DNA from: Roseiarcus sp050013915
GTDB lineage: Bacteria; Pseudomonadota; Alphaproteobacteria; Rhizobiales; Beijerinckiaceae
Assembly: GCA_050013915.1 (NCBI GenBank)
Contig: JBEKEI010000141.1
Location: forward strand, 1 to 12,181
Direction: 5' to 3'
DNA length: 12,181 nucleotides
Of this stretch, positions 1 through 8,844 are shown piece after piece. Below the pieces are notes generated by a model. The model saw nothing but the letters and a program-made list of their open reading frames with translations. It made no database searches and had not been told where the DNA came from. How positions within the stretch are numbered: position 1 is the first letter of the stretch; every line of letters begins with the position of its first letter. A program made the translations under genes and the position numbers.

Positions 1-120
1 GCTCCGAACGTTGACGACGGAACCAGCGCCGTTCGAATTGGCGCCGTGTCACCGACGCTCGGACTCTCCAGCAACGAGACGCGGAAGAACCAAGCGCCGG
101 CGTGGCGGCCGTCGTACTGG

Positions 121-136
121 GGAGACAGGGGTCTCC
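121..136. terminator. Short perfect hairpin downstream of the metallophosphoesterase gene
   Basis: Arms GGAGAC and GTCTCC are perfect inverted repeats around a 4-base loop, about 47 bases past the stop codon of the minus-strand phosphoesterase gene. It could end that transcript. No T-run follows on the minus strand, so it is not a canonical intrinsic terminator and the assignment is weak. The rest of bases 1-182 shows no gene I can support. Confidence 0.25.
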
Positions 137-182
137 ATCGAGGAGATGATGAAGGCTCGGGTGCCTGCGAGACGACGTCGGT

Positions 183-1133
183 TCAACTCGTGGCGAGCGG
201 CTGATCGGTAATCGCGAGCAATTCCCTGCCCTGGACGAAGTCGACGGTCCGGATGCCGAGGACGGAGCGCAGCTTGTCGGCTGGAACGACCAGCGGGAGC
301 GGCGCGGGGGCGGCGCCGGGCGCCGGCTGCGGAAAGGCCGTCGACCTGGCCGTGTAAAAGCTGACCTTGCCCTCGACCTTCTGCATCAACTGGTGAATGT
401 GCCCATTGAGCACCGTCACCGACCCGAAGCCCTTGAGCAGCGATAGCGCCTGCTCCGAATCATCGGTGCCCCAGCCCCAATCCTTGGAAATCGTCCACAA
501 CGGGATGTGGGCGAAGACGACGATCGGCGTCGAGGCGGAAAGGCCCTTCACGTCGTCGGCCAGCCAGGCGAGTTGCTCCGGCCCAAGCATGCCCATGCCG
601 CCGGCCTGTAGGTTCATCACATTGACGAGGCCGATGAAATGGACGCCGTTCTGATCGAAGGAATACCAGCCTGAGCCCTTGGTACCCTTGCCGTAGCGTT
701 CAAGATAGGACTTGCCCGGAACCTCATCGAGGTTGTCGTGCTCGCCCGGCACGTAACGCACGTCGAGACCCGCGCCATTGATGACCTGATCGGCGTCGTC
801 GAATTGTTTGGGTTTCGACAAATGGGTGATGTCGCCCGTATGGATCATGAACGCCGGCTTGGTGGGAAGGGCTTTCACCTTGGCGATGGCCTCTTGCAAT
901 GTGCCAAGGGCGTTTGGATTGGCGGCCTTGTCGAAGCCGACATGACTGTCGGAAATCTGTAAGAACGTGAATGAACTCGCGGCCGTCGCCGCCTCGGCCT
1001 CGGTCAGCAGGCCAAGCGACTTCGGTACGCCGCCCGACACCATCCAGAGCACTCCGGTGCCGGCCCAGAGCATGCATTCCAGAGCGTGCCGGCGGCTGAC
1101 GCCGTCTTCTTGATTATCGTGATCGTGCGCCAT
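183..1133 (-). CDS. Tat-exported calcineurin-like metallophosphoesterase (316 aa)
   Basis: Probable metal-dependent phosphoesterase of the CpdA/Icc-like calcineurin superfamily, exported folded through the Tat system. The leader has SRRHAL at residues 13-18, then a hydrophobic stretch (about 20-33). The two-metal motifs appear in order: D62-S-H64, G100-D101, GEHD at 130-133, H209 in FAHIP, and GHIH at 244-247. The usual GNHD motif reads GEHD, an Asn-to-Glu change that I believe recurs in exported members of this family, so loss of activity should not be assumed. The frame stays open upstream to 1409, but the ATG at 1133 is preceded by AGGAG ten bases away and gives the Tat leader near the N-terminus, so this start is chosen. 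A promoter-like element at 1184-1211 points at it. The substrate is unknown; a nucleotide or phospholipid ester is possible. Confidence 0.88.
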   Translation of the reverse strand: MAHDHDNQEDGVSRRHALECMLWAGTGVLWMVSGGVPKSLGLLTEAEAATAASSFTFLQISDSHVGFDKAANPNALGTLQEAIAKVKALPTKPAFMIHTGDITHLSKPKQFDDADQVINGAGLDVRYVPGEHDNLDEVPGKSYLERYGKGTKGSGWYSFDQNGVHFIGLVNVMNLQAGGMGMLGPEQLAWLADDVKGLSASTPIVVFAHIPLWTISKDWGWGTDDSEQALSLLKGFGSVTVLNGHIHQLMQKVEGKVSFYTARSTAFPQPAPGAAPAPLPLVVPADKLRSVLGIRTVDFVQGRELLAITDQPLATS

Positions 1134-1183
1134 GTTGTCTTCACTCCTGCTAGAGAGCCCTTCGATCGGGCCAGACGGTGAGA

Positions 1184-1211
1184 AGACCGAGGGAGCGAAG
1201 GAATTATTCCC
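1184..1211 (-). promoter_or_regulatory. Putative ECF-sigma promoter, copy A, upstream of the phosphoesterase gene
   Basis: The minus strand reads GGGAATAA (from 1211), then 16 bases, then GTCT (1187-1184), preceded by CG to give CGGTCT. The same two blocks at the same distance occur at 2032-2005 (minus) and 2196-2223 (plus). Expected transcription start is near 1177, giving a leader of about 45 bases before the ATG at 1133. GGAAT-type -35 and GTC-type -10 boxes fit ECF sigma factors. Which ECF group is not decidable here. Confidence 0.5.
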
Positions 1212-1700
1212 GCACGTCGAAAATGTTTTCGGAATGGATATTCCTGCATCGAGTCTCAGGTGGACGGGTCTCATCCGTCTGGGGCGCTTGCGCCAGCTCC
1301 AGTCATTGATGCGCACGACGCGGAGGGTCGTCATGGCGCCGCGCGCGAAGGCTCGCAGCTGTAGCCGCGGAACAGTGCCGTCGCTCATCGGCGCGCCGAG
1401 GCGATTCATCGGTCGCTCTGACGGCTATCCGCCCACGCGATGCTCACCAGGATGAACGATTTCAGCTCCTCGCAAGTCTGACGCGCGTGGCGGGACGCCA
1501 TTTCGGGCAGTCGATCAGCGAATGTCTGGCGCTCACACTCCCCGTTGCAGCGTCGCAAACGGATTCCTCAAAGCCTCAGGATCGCCGCCATCCCTTGGAC
1601 CGCGTCGTTGAAGGACGCGCTGGCGAACCGCGCGGCCGCAGGGACCGTGCAGCGCCTTGGTCGAGACGATCGAGGCGAGAGCCTGCGACCCCAAGGTCCC
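1212..1700. other. Stretch with no supportable gene
   Basis: No reading frame in either direction combines a ribosome site, a recognisable family and continuous length. On the minus strand a 31-codon frame (ATG at 1501, stop at 1406) overlaps in ATGA fashion the upstream extension of the phosphoesterase frame. It has no ribosome site and I do not call it. Several plus-strand frames here are very arginine-rich, as expected for non-coding frames in GC-rich DNA. Confidence 0.5.
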
Positions 1701-1963
1701 TCATCCGCCGCCTCCGGCATTCAACCACGCGTAGCCGACGAGAGCCGACGTCGCGCGCCAAACCGCCTCCGCTCTGTCTGGAGCACAATCGTTCGCATTC
1801 CTGGCGGCATGCTCGGATTCTCTCGGCGCCGGCGCCCGAGAAGCGGAGTATTGGCCGCGTCCCGGGTGGTTGGTCGCGGCTTTGGTCGGGCTGGCGCCAT
1901 TTTCGGCGGTCGCCGCGGAACCAGCGAGCAGAATAGAACGAGAACCTGTTGAAGCCGATTCAT
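1701..1963 (-). pseudogene. Possible frameshifted gene for a small secreted protein
   Basis: An ATG at 1963 begins MNRLQQVLVL, a typical start of a signal peptide, but that frame then turns into arginine/proline-rich sequence. Shifting frame around 1937-1945 continues as SILLAGSAATAENGA, the rest of a convincing signal peptide with an alanine-type cleavage site. That frame stays open to 1701 (ending LNAGGGG) with largely GC-ending codons. The start lies about 35 bases after the start point predicted from promoter copy B (2032-2005), the same geometry as at the two neighbouring genes. I infer a decayed gene or a sequencing frameshift. The product is not recognised, and chance is a real alternative. 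Confidence 0.3.
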
Positions 1964-2004
1964 TATGTCCAGCTCTTCGCGCCTTCATTGGCGCGCCAAC
2001 GATC

Positions 2005-2032
2005 AGACTCCGAACCATCGAGAATTATTCCC
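2005..2032 (-). promoter_or_regulatory. Putative ECF-sigma promoter, copy B
   Basis: The minus strand reads GGGAATAATTC from 2032 and GTCT at 2008-2005, the same blocks and spacing as copy A; the first 11 bases are identical to copy A. It points toward the possible frameshifted secreted-protein gene starting at 1963 and diverges from copy C. Confidence 0.42.
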
Positions 2033-2195
2033 CGACGCCCGATGTCACTCGGAAGGCGATGGCGTGCATTCGTCACAGACATTTCTACGATTTGCGAGCG
2101 TCCAGTTATCGACCTCTCACCGGGCCGCATTATTGGCAGCGGGGACAATGTTTGATCGAGCCGGCGACCAGAGTTGTGCGAAGCGCGCGGAGGTC

Positions 2196-2223
2196 GGGAA
2201 TAAAGGCGCATCCAAATCGGTCC
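2196..2223 (+). promoter_or_regulatory. Putative ECF-sigma promoter, copy C, upstream of the small secreted protein
   Basis: GGGAATAA starts at 2196 and GTCC occupies 2220-2223 (CGGTCC with the two preceding bases), the same spacing as copies A and B. The predicted start point near 2230 leaves a leader of about 34 bases containing the ribosome site GGAGG (2252-2256) of the gene starting at 2264. Confidence 0.48.
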
Positions 2224-2263
2224 AGCTCTCGATAGCGGCGAGAACCTGGACGGAGGATCGAAT

Positions 2264-2611
2264 ATGGCGCGCAACAACATTCGACGATTCGGCGCGGTGG
2301 CTGTCGCCGTCGCTGGGATGCTTGGGGTTGCGACGGCGAACGCCAGCCCGTGCACGCGGCAAATCGCGGAATTCCGCGGTTCGCTTCCACATGACGGGGA
2401 CGGCAGGCCAACCTTCGTCGGCAGCACGCCCCAATCCATAGCGGCGCAACTCGAGCACCAGCCAACCCGAGAATCAGTCGAACGGGCCAAGAAGCAAAGC
2501 CAGACTCAACTCCTGACCGTTCTCGCGCAAGCCGAAACGCTCGACTTGGAAGGCAGGCGGCGGGAATGCCTGGATGCCTTCGCCCGGGCGAAGTTGATGC
2601 TAAATCCATGA
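2264..2611 (+). CDS. Small secreted protein of unknown function (115 aa)
   Basis: A short exported protein that I do not assign to a named family. Residues 1-27 form a signal peptide: positive start (ARNNIRR), hydrophobic core AVAVAVAGMLGVA, and a likely cleavage at ANA before S28. The mature part has only two cysteines, C30 right after the cleavage site and C102, which could form one disulfide in the periplasm. Residues 68-112 look helical and charged (ESVERAKKQSQ, then ETLDLEGRRRECLDAFARAK). The start is supported by GGAGG seven bases upstream. The gene stands alone, between a gene-poor stretch and the convergent catabolic operon, and a putative ECF promoter (2196-2223) lies just upstream. 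An envelope stress role is possible but only inferred. Confidence 0.75.
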   Translation: MARNNIRRFGAVAVAVAGMLGVATANASPCTRQIAEFRGSLPHDGDGRPTFVGSTPQSIAAQLEHQPTRESVERAKKQSQTQLLTVLAQAETLDLEGRRRECLDAFARAKLMLNP

Positions 2612-2890
2612 CGAGCGCGAGGGTAGAAGGGGGCTCCAGAAGAGTTGGTCGGCGCCCAGAAAATAGAACTGACATTGATTGTGGACCGTTTGATGCGGCC
2701 GTGGGGATCGCGGCGAGTTGGCGCCGAGGACGCATCCGCCCGCTCCGGACGATCGAACGTGTCCGCGCCATCTCATGACTTGCCGAAAACGACGCCCGCG
2801 AGCTCGGCCTTGGCCTGCGAGAATCCCGGCTTCAACGAGATCGAATGCGCAAAGAACATTCGGAATTGACTGTTGAAAGCGGCGTTGGCG
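2612..2890. other. Intergenic stretch with no supportable gene
   Basis: This lies between the convergent small secreted gene and the dioxygenase gene. The longest plus frame (2645-2869, 74 codons) has no good ribosome site and matches no family I know. I see no RNA gene or mobile-element end. Confidence 0.5.
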
Positions 2891-2919
2891 GGTCCGCGGG
2901 GGTTTTGGCGCCGTGGACC
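2891..2919 (-). terminator. Candidate terminator hairpin after the catabolic operon
   Basis: GGTCCGCGG (2891-2899) can pair with CCGTGGACC (2911-2919) around an 11-base loop. The stem is nine pairs with one G-U on the plus strand, and eight pairs plus one mismatch on the minus strand. It begins 12 bases beyond the stop codon of the last gene of the minus-strand operon. A second small inverted repeat, CTGAG-CGGG-CTCAG (2922-2935), overlaps that stop. No T-run follows on the minus strand. Confidence 0.3.
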
Positions 2920-2931
2920 GGCTGAGCGGGC

Positions 2932-3766
2932 TCAGGGGCGATCGTCCATCGATTTGTCCGTTCCCTTCATGACGGTGCGGCTCAGCCTGTCCATCGCGTA
3001 ACGATGGTAAGCGAGGGCCTCGGGCGCCATATCGGACGTCGGCGACGGCTCATGCTCGAAGTTGCCGTAGCGGTCTGCGCCGCGCACGAGGGTTGCGCCG
3101 TCGGTTTGCGATATCGTCTGCTTGACGCGCGGGGTCATGTAGCGAACCGCGAAACCGACGCGGCGGCGGTCCGAAGCGTTCGGTTCGGAGCCGTGGACGA
3201 TGCCGACATGGTGCAGCGACATTTCGCCGGCCTCGAGGCCGAGTTCGACCCAGGCGCGATCGCCGAGGTCCACCGCGACCTCCTGGCCGCGCGACAGCAT
3301 GTTGTCCTTCGCGAAAGTATCGACATGCGGCAGGTCGACCAGATGCGTGCGCGGAACGACGCGCATGGCGCCGTTTTCGGCGTCGCTGTCCGTCAGCGCG
3401 ATCCACGCGGTCACCACGTCGCCGGAACTGAGGCCCCAATAGTGCGCGTCCTGATGCCAGGAGACGTAGGATGGATCGTGCGGCTCCTTGATGAAGAAGC
3501 TGGAGCTGTAGACCATGAGGTCCGGGCCGAGGATGTCCTCGACCGCATCGAGGACGGACGGCATGCGCACGATCTCGTCGAGCCACGTGAGATAGAGATG
3601 CCCCTTGTGCCTCATGCTGCCCAGAAACGGCCCGTGCGCGGCTTCGTGCGCCCGGAGTTTGCGCATGTAGCCGGCGGCCAGTTCCGCGCTCATCACGCGT
3701 ACGGGATAGTGATAGCCGACTTCGCGATAGAGCGCGACTTCCGCCGGACTCAGGCGAACAGCGGAC

Positions 3767-3789
<23 letters not shown>
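2932..3789 (-). CDS. Phytanoyl-CoA dioxygenase (PhyH) family Fe(II)/2-oxoglutarate oxygenase (285 aa)
   Basis: Probable non-haem iron oxygenase that hydroxylates a small substrate using O2 and 2-oxoglutarate, releasing succinate and CO2. The iron triad is visible: H112 and D114 in SWHQDAHYW, and H199 in IVHGSEPN. An arginine of R208-R210, before VGFAVRY, should bind the 2-oxoglutarate carboxylate. Length is normal for bacterial PhyH proteins, there is no signal peptide, and the protein is probably cytoplasmic. The ATG at 3789 has a strong ribosome site (GGAGGAGG, six bases away) and overlaps the end of the upstream dehydrogenase gene by 23 bases. It is the last gene of the transporter operon, so its substrate is likely an intermediate of the imported compound. 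Halogenase activity is unlikely because the Asp of HxD is present. Confidence 0.88.
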
Positions 3790-4647
<858 letters not shown>

Positions 4648-4651
<4 letters not shown>

Positions 4652-5556
4652 CGATGCGCCCCGCCCGCGATGCTGCCCTTGTAGGTGGGCGCGCCGCCGC
4701 CCGGGACGCGCAGGCGCCAAAGTTTGCCCGTATCGGACGGCTCGGCGCTGGCGGCCAGGACGCCCGCGTCGGTCACCCACAGGATCTCGCCGTCGAAGGC
4801 GCAGTTCGTCGGCGCGCCGCCGCAAGAAATGAAGCCTTCGGCCTTTCCATCAGGCGCCAGGACGTGAATGCCTTTTGCGACGAGGTCGGTGACATACAGA
4901 CGCCCGTCGGCGCCGATCTTCATGCCGTCCGGAACCGGATTGTCGCCCGGCAGCCGGCCGAGGTCTTCGATCGCACCATCAGGCCGGCGCCGACCGACAT
5001 GGCCCGTATAGGATTCGTCCCACACGATCGAGCCGTCGGCTTCGACCGCGACTCCATTGGGAAAAACGGGCTTGGGAAACGCTACGACCACGCTTGCGGT
5101 CCCGTCGGGATCAATCGCGTAGATGTAGCTGGGGTCGGGGTTCTGCGGGTTGTAGGTTCCCGGATCGGTGAAAATGAGGCGTCCGTCGCGCGCAAAGACC
5201 AGATCGTTGGGCCCGTTGAGCGCGACGCCGTCGACATGGGTGAGCACAATTTGCGCGCTTTCGGCGTGGCGCAGTCGCTGGATCGAGGGCGTGGTCATTT
5301 CCGCGGCGCGCCATGGGCCGACGGTGCCGCCGTTCTGGCAGACATAGAAATCGTCCGACGCCCCGAGCACGCAGGAGTTGGGCGCGCCGGCCGTATAGGC
5401 GAAACGCCGCGCGACGCGGTCGGCGCCGACGATCGTCAACTGGCTCAGATAGCTCTCGACGAAGACCAGGCTGCCGTCGGGCAGGACGGTCGGGCCCTCG
5501 GGCCAGCCGAGTTTGGCGGCGATGAGTTCGGGGCCTTCTTGCTTCGCCATGCTCAT
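4648..5556 (-). CDS. SMP-30/gluconolactonase-family lactonase (302 aa)
   Basis: Six-bladed beta-propeller hydrolase that probably opens a sugar lactone to the aldonic acid. The expected ligands of the single divalent metal are present: E20 in GWPEGPT, N167 in FPNGVA, and D210 in VPDGMK. N117 in GPNDLV fits the substrate-side asparagine. Repeated DG turns (for example 123-126 and 217-219) mark the propeller blades. No signal peptide is seen, so it is cytoplasmic. The start at 5556 (MSMAK) makes an ATGA overlap with the permease stop; a second ATG two codons later (5550) is an alternative. It sits between the transporter and a dehydrogenase, as in non-phosphorylative sugar oxidation pathways. 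It could instead act on another lactone or ester. Confidence 0.88.
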
Positions 5557-6386
5557 TTTACGGCTCCGGCAGTGAGGCCGCGCACGATGAACCGCTGCAC
5601 GACCAGCGAAAAGATCAGGATGGGGATCACGGTGACGACGCCGACGGCGGCGGCGATGTTCCAGTCGATCGGGCGCTGGGCGCTGACGAGCGTGGCCGCG
5701 CCCAGCGAGATGGTCTGCAGGCTTCGCGAATCGATGACGTAAAGCGCCACCAGGAACTCGTTCCAGATGAAGATCGCGCTGAACAAGGCCGCCACCACCA
5801 GCCCTGGGCGCACCAATGGCAGCATGACGTGCCACAGCACGCCGGCCGGCGTGCATCCGTCGATCAACGCGGCGTCGTCGATCTCGCGCGGCACTTCGTC
5901 GAAGAAGCCGATCATGATCCAGACGACGATCGGCAGCGAGAAAGCGACGTAGGGCAAGATCAGGCCGAGATAGGTGTCGCGCAGGCCGATCCCCTTCATC
6001 ATCAGGAACAGGGGGATGGCCACCGCGATCGGCGGCATGAAGCGCATGCTCAAAATCGCGCTCGCGAGATTGTCCTTGCCGCGAAACGGCAACCGCGAGA
6101 ACGCGTAGGCTGCGGGCGTGCCGAGCACGAGGGCGAAGAACGTCGCCGCGCCGACGATGATGACCGAATTCTCGGTGAAGGCGAGCATGCCTTGGCTGAA
6201 CAGCACTTCGCGGTAGGTCTTGACGATCACGCTCCAGTCGAAGTCGAGGTGCGGCGGCACCTGGCTCAGGATTTCGATGCGCCGCTTGGCCGAAAGAATT
6301 GCGAGATAGACGAAGGGGGCGATGCCGATGACGCCGAGGGCGATCAGCACGAAATAGGCGATCGTTCGTCCTGCCAGCCGCTTCAT
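5553..6386 (-). CDS. CUT1-type ABC sugar transporter permease, MalG-like (277 aa)
   Basis: Second inner-membrane subunit of a carbohydrate-uptake ABC importer. Six membrane segments can be seen at about 9-31, 73-95, 108-130, 138-160, 196-216 and 245-266. The EAA loop that docks the ATPase is at 168-195 (EIDDAALIDG, then LPLVRPG). The N-terminal segment followed by a long periplasmic stretch (33-70) is typical of MalG/UgpE proteins. The start at 6386 overlaps the stop of the first permease as ATGA, and the downstream junction is of the same kind, so the subunits are translationally coupled. Substrate cannot be read from the permease. Confidence 0.92.
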   Translation of the reverse strand: MKRLAGRTIAYFVLIALGVIGIAPFVYLAILSAKRRIEILSQVPPHLDFDWSVIVKTYREVLFSQGMLAFTENSVIIVGAATFFALVLGTPAAYAFSRLPFRGKDNLASAILSMRFMPPIAVAIPLFLMMKGIGLRDTYLGLILPYVAFSLPIVVWIMIGFFDEVPREIDDAALIDGCTPAGVLWHVMLPLVRPGLVVAALFSAIFIWNEFLVALYVIDSRSLQTISLGAATLVSAQRPIDWNIAAAVGVVTVIPILIFSLVVQRFIVRGLTAGAVK

Positions 6387-7297
6387 CGAGCGTGCCCCGG
6401 CCGGAGCTGGACGAAGCGCAGCAGAACCGTCGTGCCGGCGATCAGGATCAACAGCATCATGTAGGCGACCGCGGCCGCATAGCCGTAATTCTGAAACTGG
6501 AACCCGTTCTGAAAGGAGAAGAAACTCAACGTCGTCGTGCTGCGCGCCGGGCCGCCGTAGCTGAGGCCATAAATGAGGTCGAACGAGCGGAAGGCGTCCA
6601 CCGCCCGGAACACGCCGGCGAACGCGATCGCCGGCGCCAGCAGCGGCAGCGTGACGTGGCGGAACATCGCGAACGGACCCGCGCCATCGATCTGCGCGGC
6701 CTCGAAGACGTCGAGCGGCAGCGCCTGCAGCCGCGCGAAGACGATCACGAATACGAATGGCGTCCACTGCCAGACATCGACGATGATCAGCGTCTTCATC
6801 GCCATGGCGATCGAACCCAGCCAAATCGGCGGCTCGAATCCGATTGATCGGATCGCCCAATTCACCAGGCCCCAATCCGGATTGAGCAGCGCGCGCCACA
6901 TCACGCCAACGACGATCGGGGTGATCAGCATCGGCAGCACCAGGATGCCGCGAACGATGAACGCGCCCTTGAGCTGCAGATTGAAGAACAGCGCAAGCGC
7001 CGTTCCCAGCACGATCTGGATGGCGATCGAGGCCGCCACCATGACGAAGCTGTTTTGCGCGGCGTTCCAGAACTGCGGGTCCGACAGCAGATCCGTATAG
7101 TTCTTGACGCCGATCCAGCGCCCCGCGCTGTCAGCGGCGGTAAGGTCGGTCAGCGACAGCCGCAGGCTATAGATCAGCGGATAGATCGCGAACGCCGCCA
7201 GGTAGAGAATGCATGGCCCCAGAAGCGCCGAAACGCTCGCCGCCGGGCCGTGCAACCACGCTTCCCCGCGGCGCCTCGCAACGAGCTTCCGGTCCAT
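6383..7297 (-). CDS. CUT1-type ABC sugar transporter permease, MalF-like (304 aa)
   Basis: First inner-membrane subunit of the same importer. A cytoplasmic basic N-terminus is followed by a membrane segment at about 22-45, then a periplasmic region (WIGVKNYTDLLSDPQFWNA, 61-79) characteristic of UgpA/MalF-type permeases, then five more segments. The EAA motif is clear: EAAQIDGAG from 199 and LPLL at 217-220. It starts 38 bases after the binding-protein gene. No strong ribosome site is visible at the ATG at 7297, but the open frame upstream runs into the binding-protein gene and reads as shadow sequence. Confidence 0.9.
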   Translation of the reverse strand: MDRKLVARRRGEAWLHGPAASVSALLGPCILYLAAFAIYPLIYSLRLSLTDLTAADSAGRWIGVKNYTDLLSDPQFWNAAQNSFVMVAASIAIQIVLGTALALFFNLQLKGAFIVRGILVLPMLITPIVVGVMWRALLNPDWGLVNWAIRSIGFEPPIWLGSIAMAMKTLIIVDVWQWTPFVFVIVFARLQALPLDVFEAAQIDGAGPFAMFRHVTLPLLAPAIAFAGVFRAVDAFRSFDLIYGLSYGGPARSTTTLSFFSFQNGFQFQNYGYAAAVAYMMLLILIAGTTVLLRFVQLRPGHAR

Positions 7298-7335
7298 GCC
7301 GCTCGGCTCGCGACGGCCTGTCGCCCAACCTGCGC

Positions 7336-8721
7336 TCAGGTGAGATGGCCCCCTTTGCGCAGGATCGCCTCCCATTGCTTCTGCACGTTGGCGCAGGCGG
7401 TCTTGGCGTCCTGTCCGCCGATCAGCGCCTTGTTGAACTCGACGTTCATAACGTCGTTCATCTGGAAGAATTCGTCGATGCGCGCGGTGGGAATGATGTC
7501 GGCGTTCGCAATGGCGGTCATCGAATCGGGCAGGTAGGGGAATTGCTTGAGCAAGTCGGGATCCTGGAACGCCGACGTGCGGTTGGCGTCGATCTGGTAT
7601 TTCTCGATCGCGTAGCGGTTGGATTTCTTGTTGGTGATCCAGGTGAGGGCGCGCCACGCGGCGGCCTTCTTGGCCGGATCGACGTTTTTCGGGATGCCGA
7701 GCCCCCAGCCGCCCTGGATCGCGCGCGGCGTCTGCCCGGCGCCGGCGGGAACCGGCCCCGTTCCCGTCTTGTCCGCCACCATGGACTTCTCCTTGCTGAA
7801 GATCGGGCCGGCGATCGTCGACCAGAAGATCATCTGCGCGATCTTGCCGGTCGAGAACCCGTCGACGTTTTCGGCAAAGCCATAGGAGGTCACGTTTTTC
7901 GGCGCGAAGGGGAGGACGTCGATCAGCATCTGCAGCGCGCCGACGCCTTCGGGCGTGTCGATGTGCGGGCGAAAATCCTTGCCGTTGGGGTCGCCGCTCA
8001 TCAGGACGCCGCCGGTGGTGATGAACCGCGTGTACCAGTCGACGGCGGCGAGCGAGAAATCGTTCGCGCCGATGAAGCTGCAGCCGGCGACGTCGCCCTT
8101 GTGCAGCTTTTGCGCGGCGGCCTTGAAGTCGTCCCAGGTCCTGGCCGGCTTCAGACCGGCGGCGTCGAAGAGATCCTTGCGGTAGAAATAGATCACCGAG
8201 CCGGAGTGCAGACCGGGAATGCCATATACGTCAGAACCTTGACCGAGCGTATGGGCCTTGACGTCATAGATGCCGACGTTCTTCATCGCGCCCGGAATGA
8301 AGTCCTTGAAGTCCCAGTCGGGCGGGGTTTCGTTGGCGTCGTCGATGTATTTGTTGAGCTGCTCGAAATAGCCGCCGCCGACCTGCTGGGTGGTGAGGAA
8401 GCCGAGATATTCGACGAGTTCGAAGTTGGAGCGGTCGGACTTCAGATTCTGCAGCGTTTTTTCGATCAGCGCGCCGAGCGCGGGCGAGGTGATCTCCAGC
8501 TTGATGCCGGTCTCGGCCTCGAGTTCGGGCAGCAGGTCGCCGAGCGCGCGGTGATCGTTTTCGTCGCCGGTCATCAGGATGCCGAGCTTCGTCCCCGCAT
8601 ATTTCTTGGGGTCGTAGCCGGCCGCGAGGGCCGGGGCGGCGGCGCCGAGCAGGGCGCCGGCAGCGGAGCCCGACAGGGCCTGCAGCACGCGGCGACGGCT
8701 CAATCCGTTGACGAATGGCAT
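7336..8721 (-). CDS. Tat-exported ABC sugar-binding protein, CUT1 family (461 aa)
   Basis: Periplasmic extracellular-solute-binding protein (family 1) that captures the substrate for the two permeases. The leader is of Tat type: SRRRVLQ at 8-14, a hydrophobic stretch, and cleavage after A33 (ALA). The mature protein shows family features such as TWDDFKAAAQKL, the GWGLGIPKN segment and a C-terminal tryptophan helix. The start at 8721 has an excellent ribosome site (GGGAGG about six bases upstream); the frame continues 12 codons further but without such a site. As first gene of the operon, it has a GGTATG-ATA-GGTATA operator-like repeat 25-39 bases upstream of its ATG. Length is somewhat above the usual 400-440. 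The ligand is unknown. Confidence 0.92.
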   Translation of the reverse strand: MPFVNGLSRRRVLQALSGSAAGALLGAAAPALAAGYDPKKYAGTKLGILMTGDENDHRALGDLLPELEAETGIKLEITSPALGALIEKTLQNLKSDRSNFELVEYLGFLTTQQVGGGYFEQLNKYIDDANETPPDWDFKDFIPGAMKNVGIYDVKAHTLGQGSDVYGIPGLHSGSVIYFYRKDLFDAAGLKPARTWDDFKAAAQKLHKGDVAGCSFIGANDFSLAAVDWYTRFITTGGVLMSGDPNGKDFRPHIDTPEGVGALQMLIDVLPFAPKNVTSYGFAENVDGFSTGKIAQMIFWSTIAGPIFSKEKSMVADKTGTGPVPAGAGQTPRAIQGGWGLGIPKNVDPAKKAAAWRALTWITNKKSNRYAIEKYQIDANRTSAFQDPDLLKQFPYLPDSMTAIANADIIPTARIDEFFQMNDVMNVEFNKALIGGQDAKTACANVQKQWEAILRKGGHLT

Positions 8722-8745
8722 TACATCCTCCCTTGCGCTGTTCGC

Positions 8746-8760
8746 TATACCTATCATACC
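8746..8760 (-). promoter_or_regulatory. NanR-type operator: two GGTAT direct repeats, 9-bp step
   Basis: The minus strand reads GGTATG-ATA-GGTATA. E. coli NanR is known to bind GGTATA direct repeats, the first two of which I recall as 9 bases apart, and the divergent regulator here is NanR-like. The site contains a -10-like TATGAT (8758-8753, minus) and lies just upstream of the ribosome site of the binding-protein gene, a position suited to repression. A convincing -35 box was not found. Confidence 0.6.
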
Positions 8761-8844
8761 ATCTGAAGCGGCATGATCGGATCGGCAGCTTGGAGGGCAG
8801 ACTACGCCTGCCGGCGAAAACGAGTCAAGACAACGAGTATCCTG

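Noticed and set aside
1134..1409. N-terminal extension of the phosphoesterase frame up to the ATG at 1409
   Set aside because: It would bury the Tat leader about 100 residues inside the protein and span the promoter-like element; the ATG at 1133 has a good ribosome site.
1487..2018. Plus-strand frames of 135-149 codons in the gene-poor region
   Set aside because: Arginine-rich, no ribosome site, no family features; typical of non-coding frames at high GC.
7213..8766. Very long plus-strand open frame (517 codons) opposite the binding-protein gene
   Set aside because: It is the complement of a clear solute-binding protein in GC-rich DNA; the translation has no recognisable domain.
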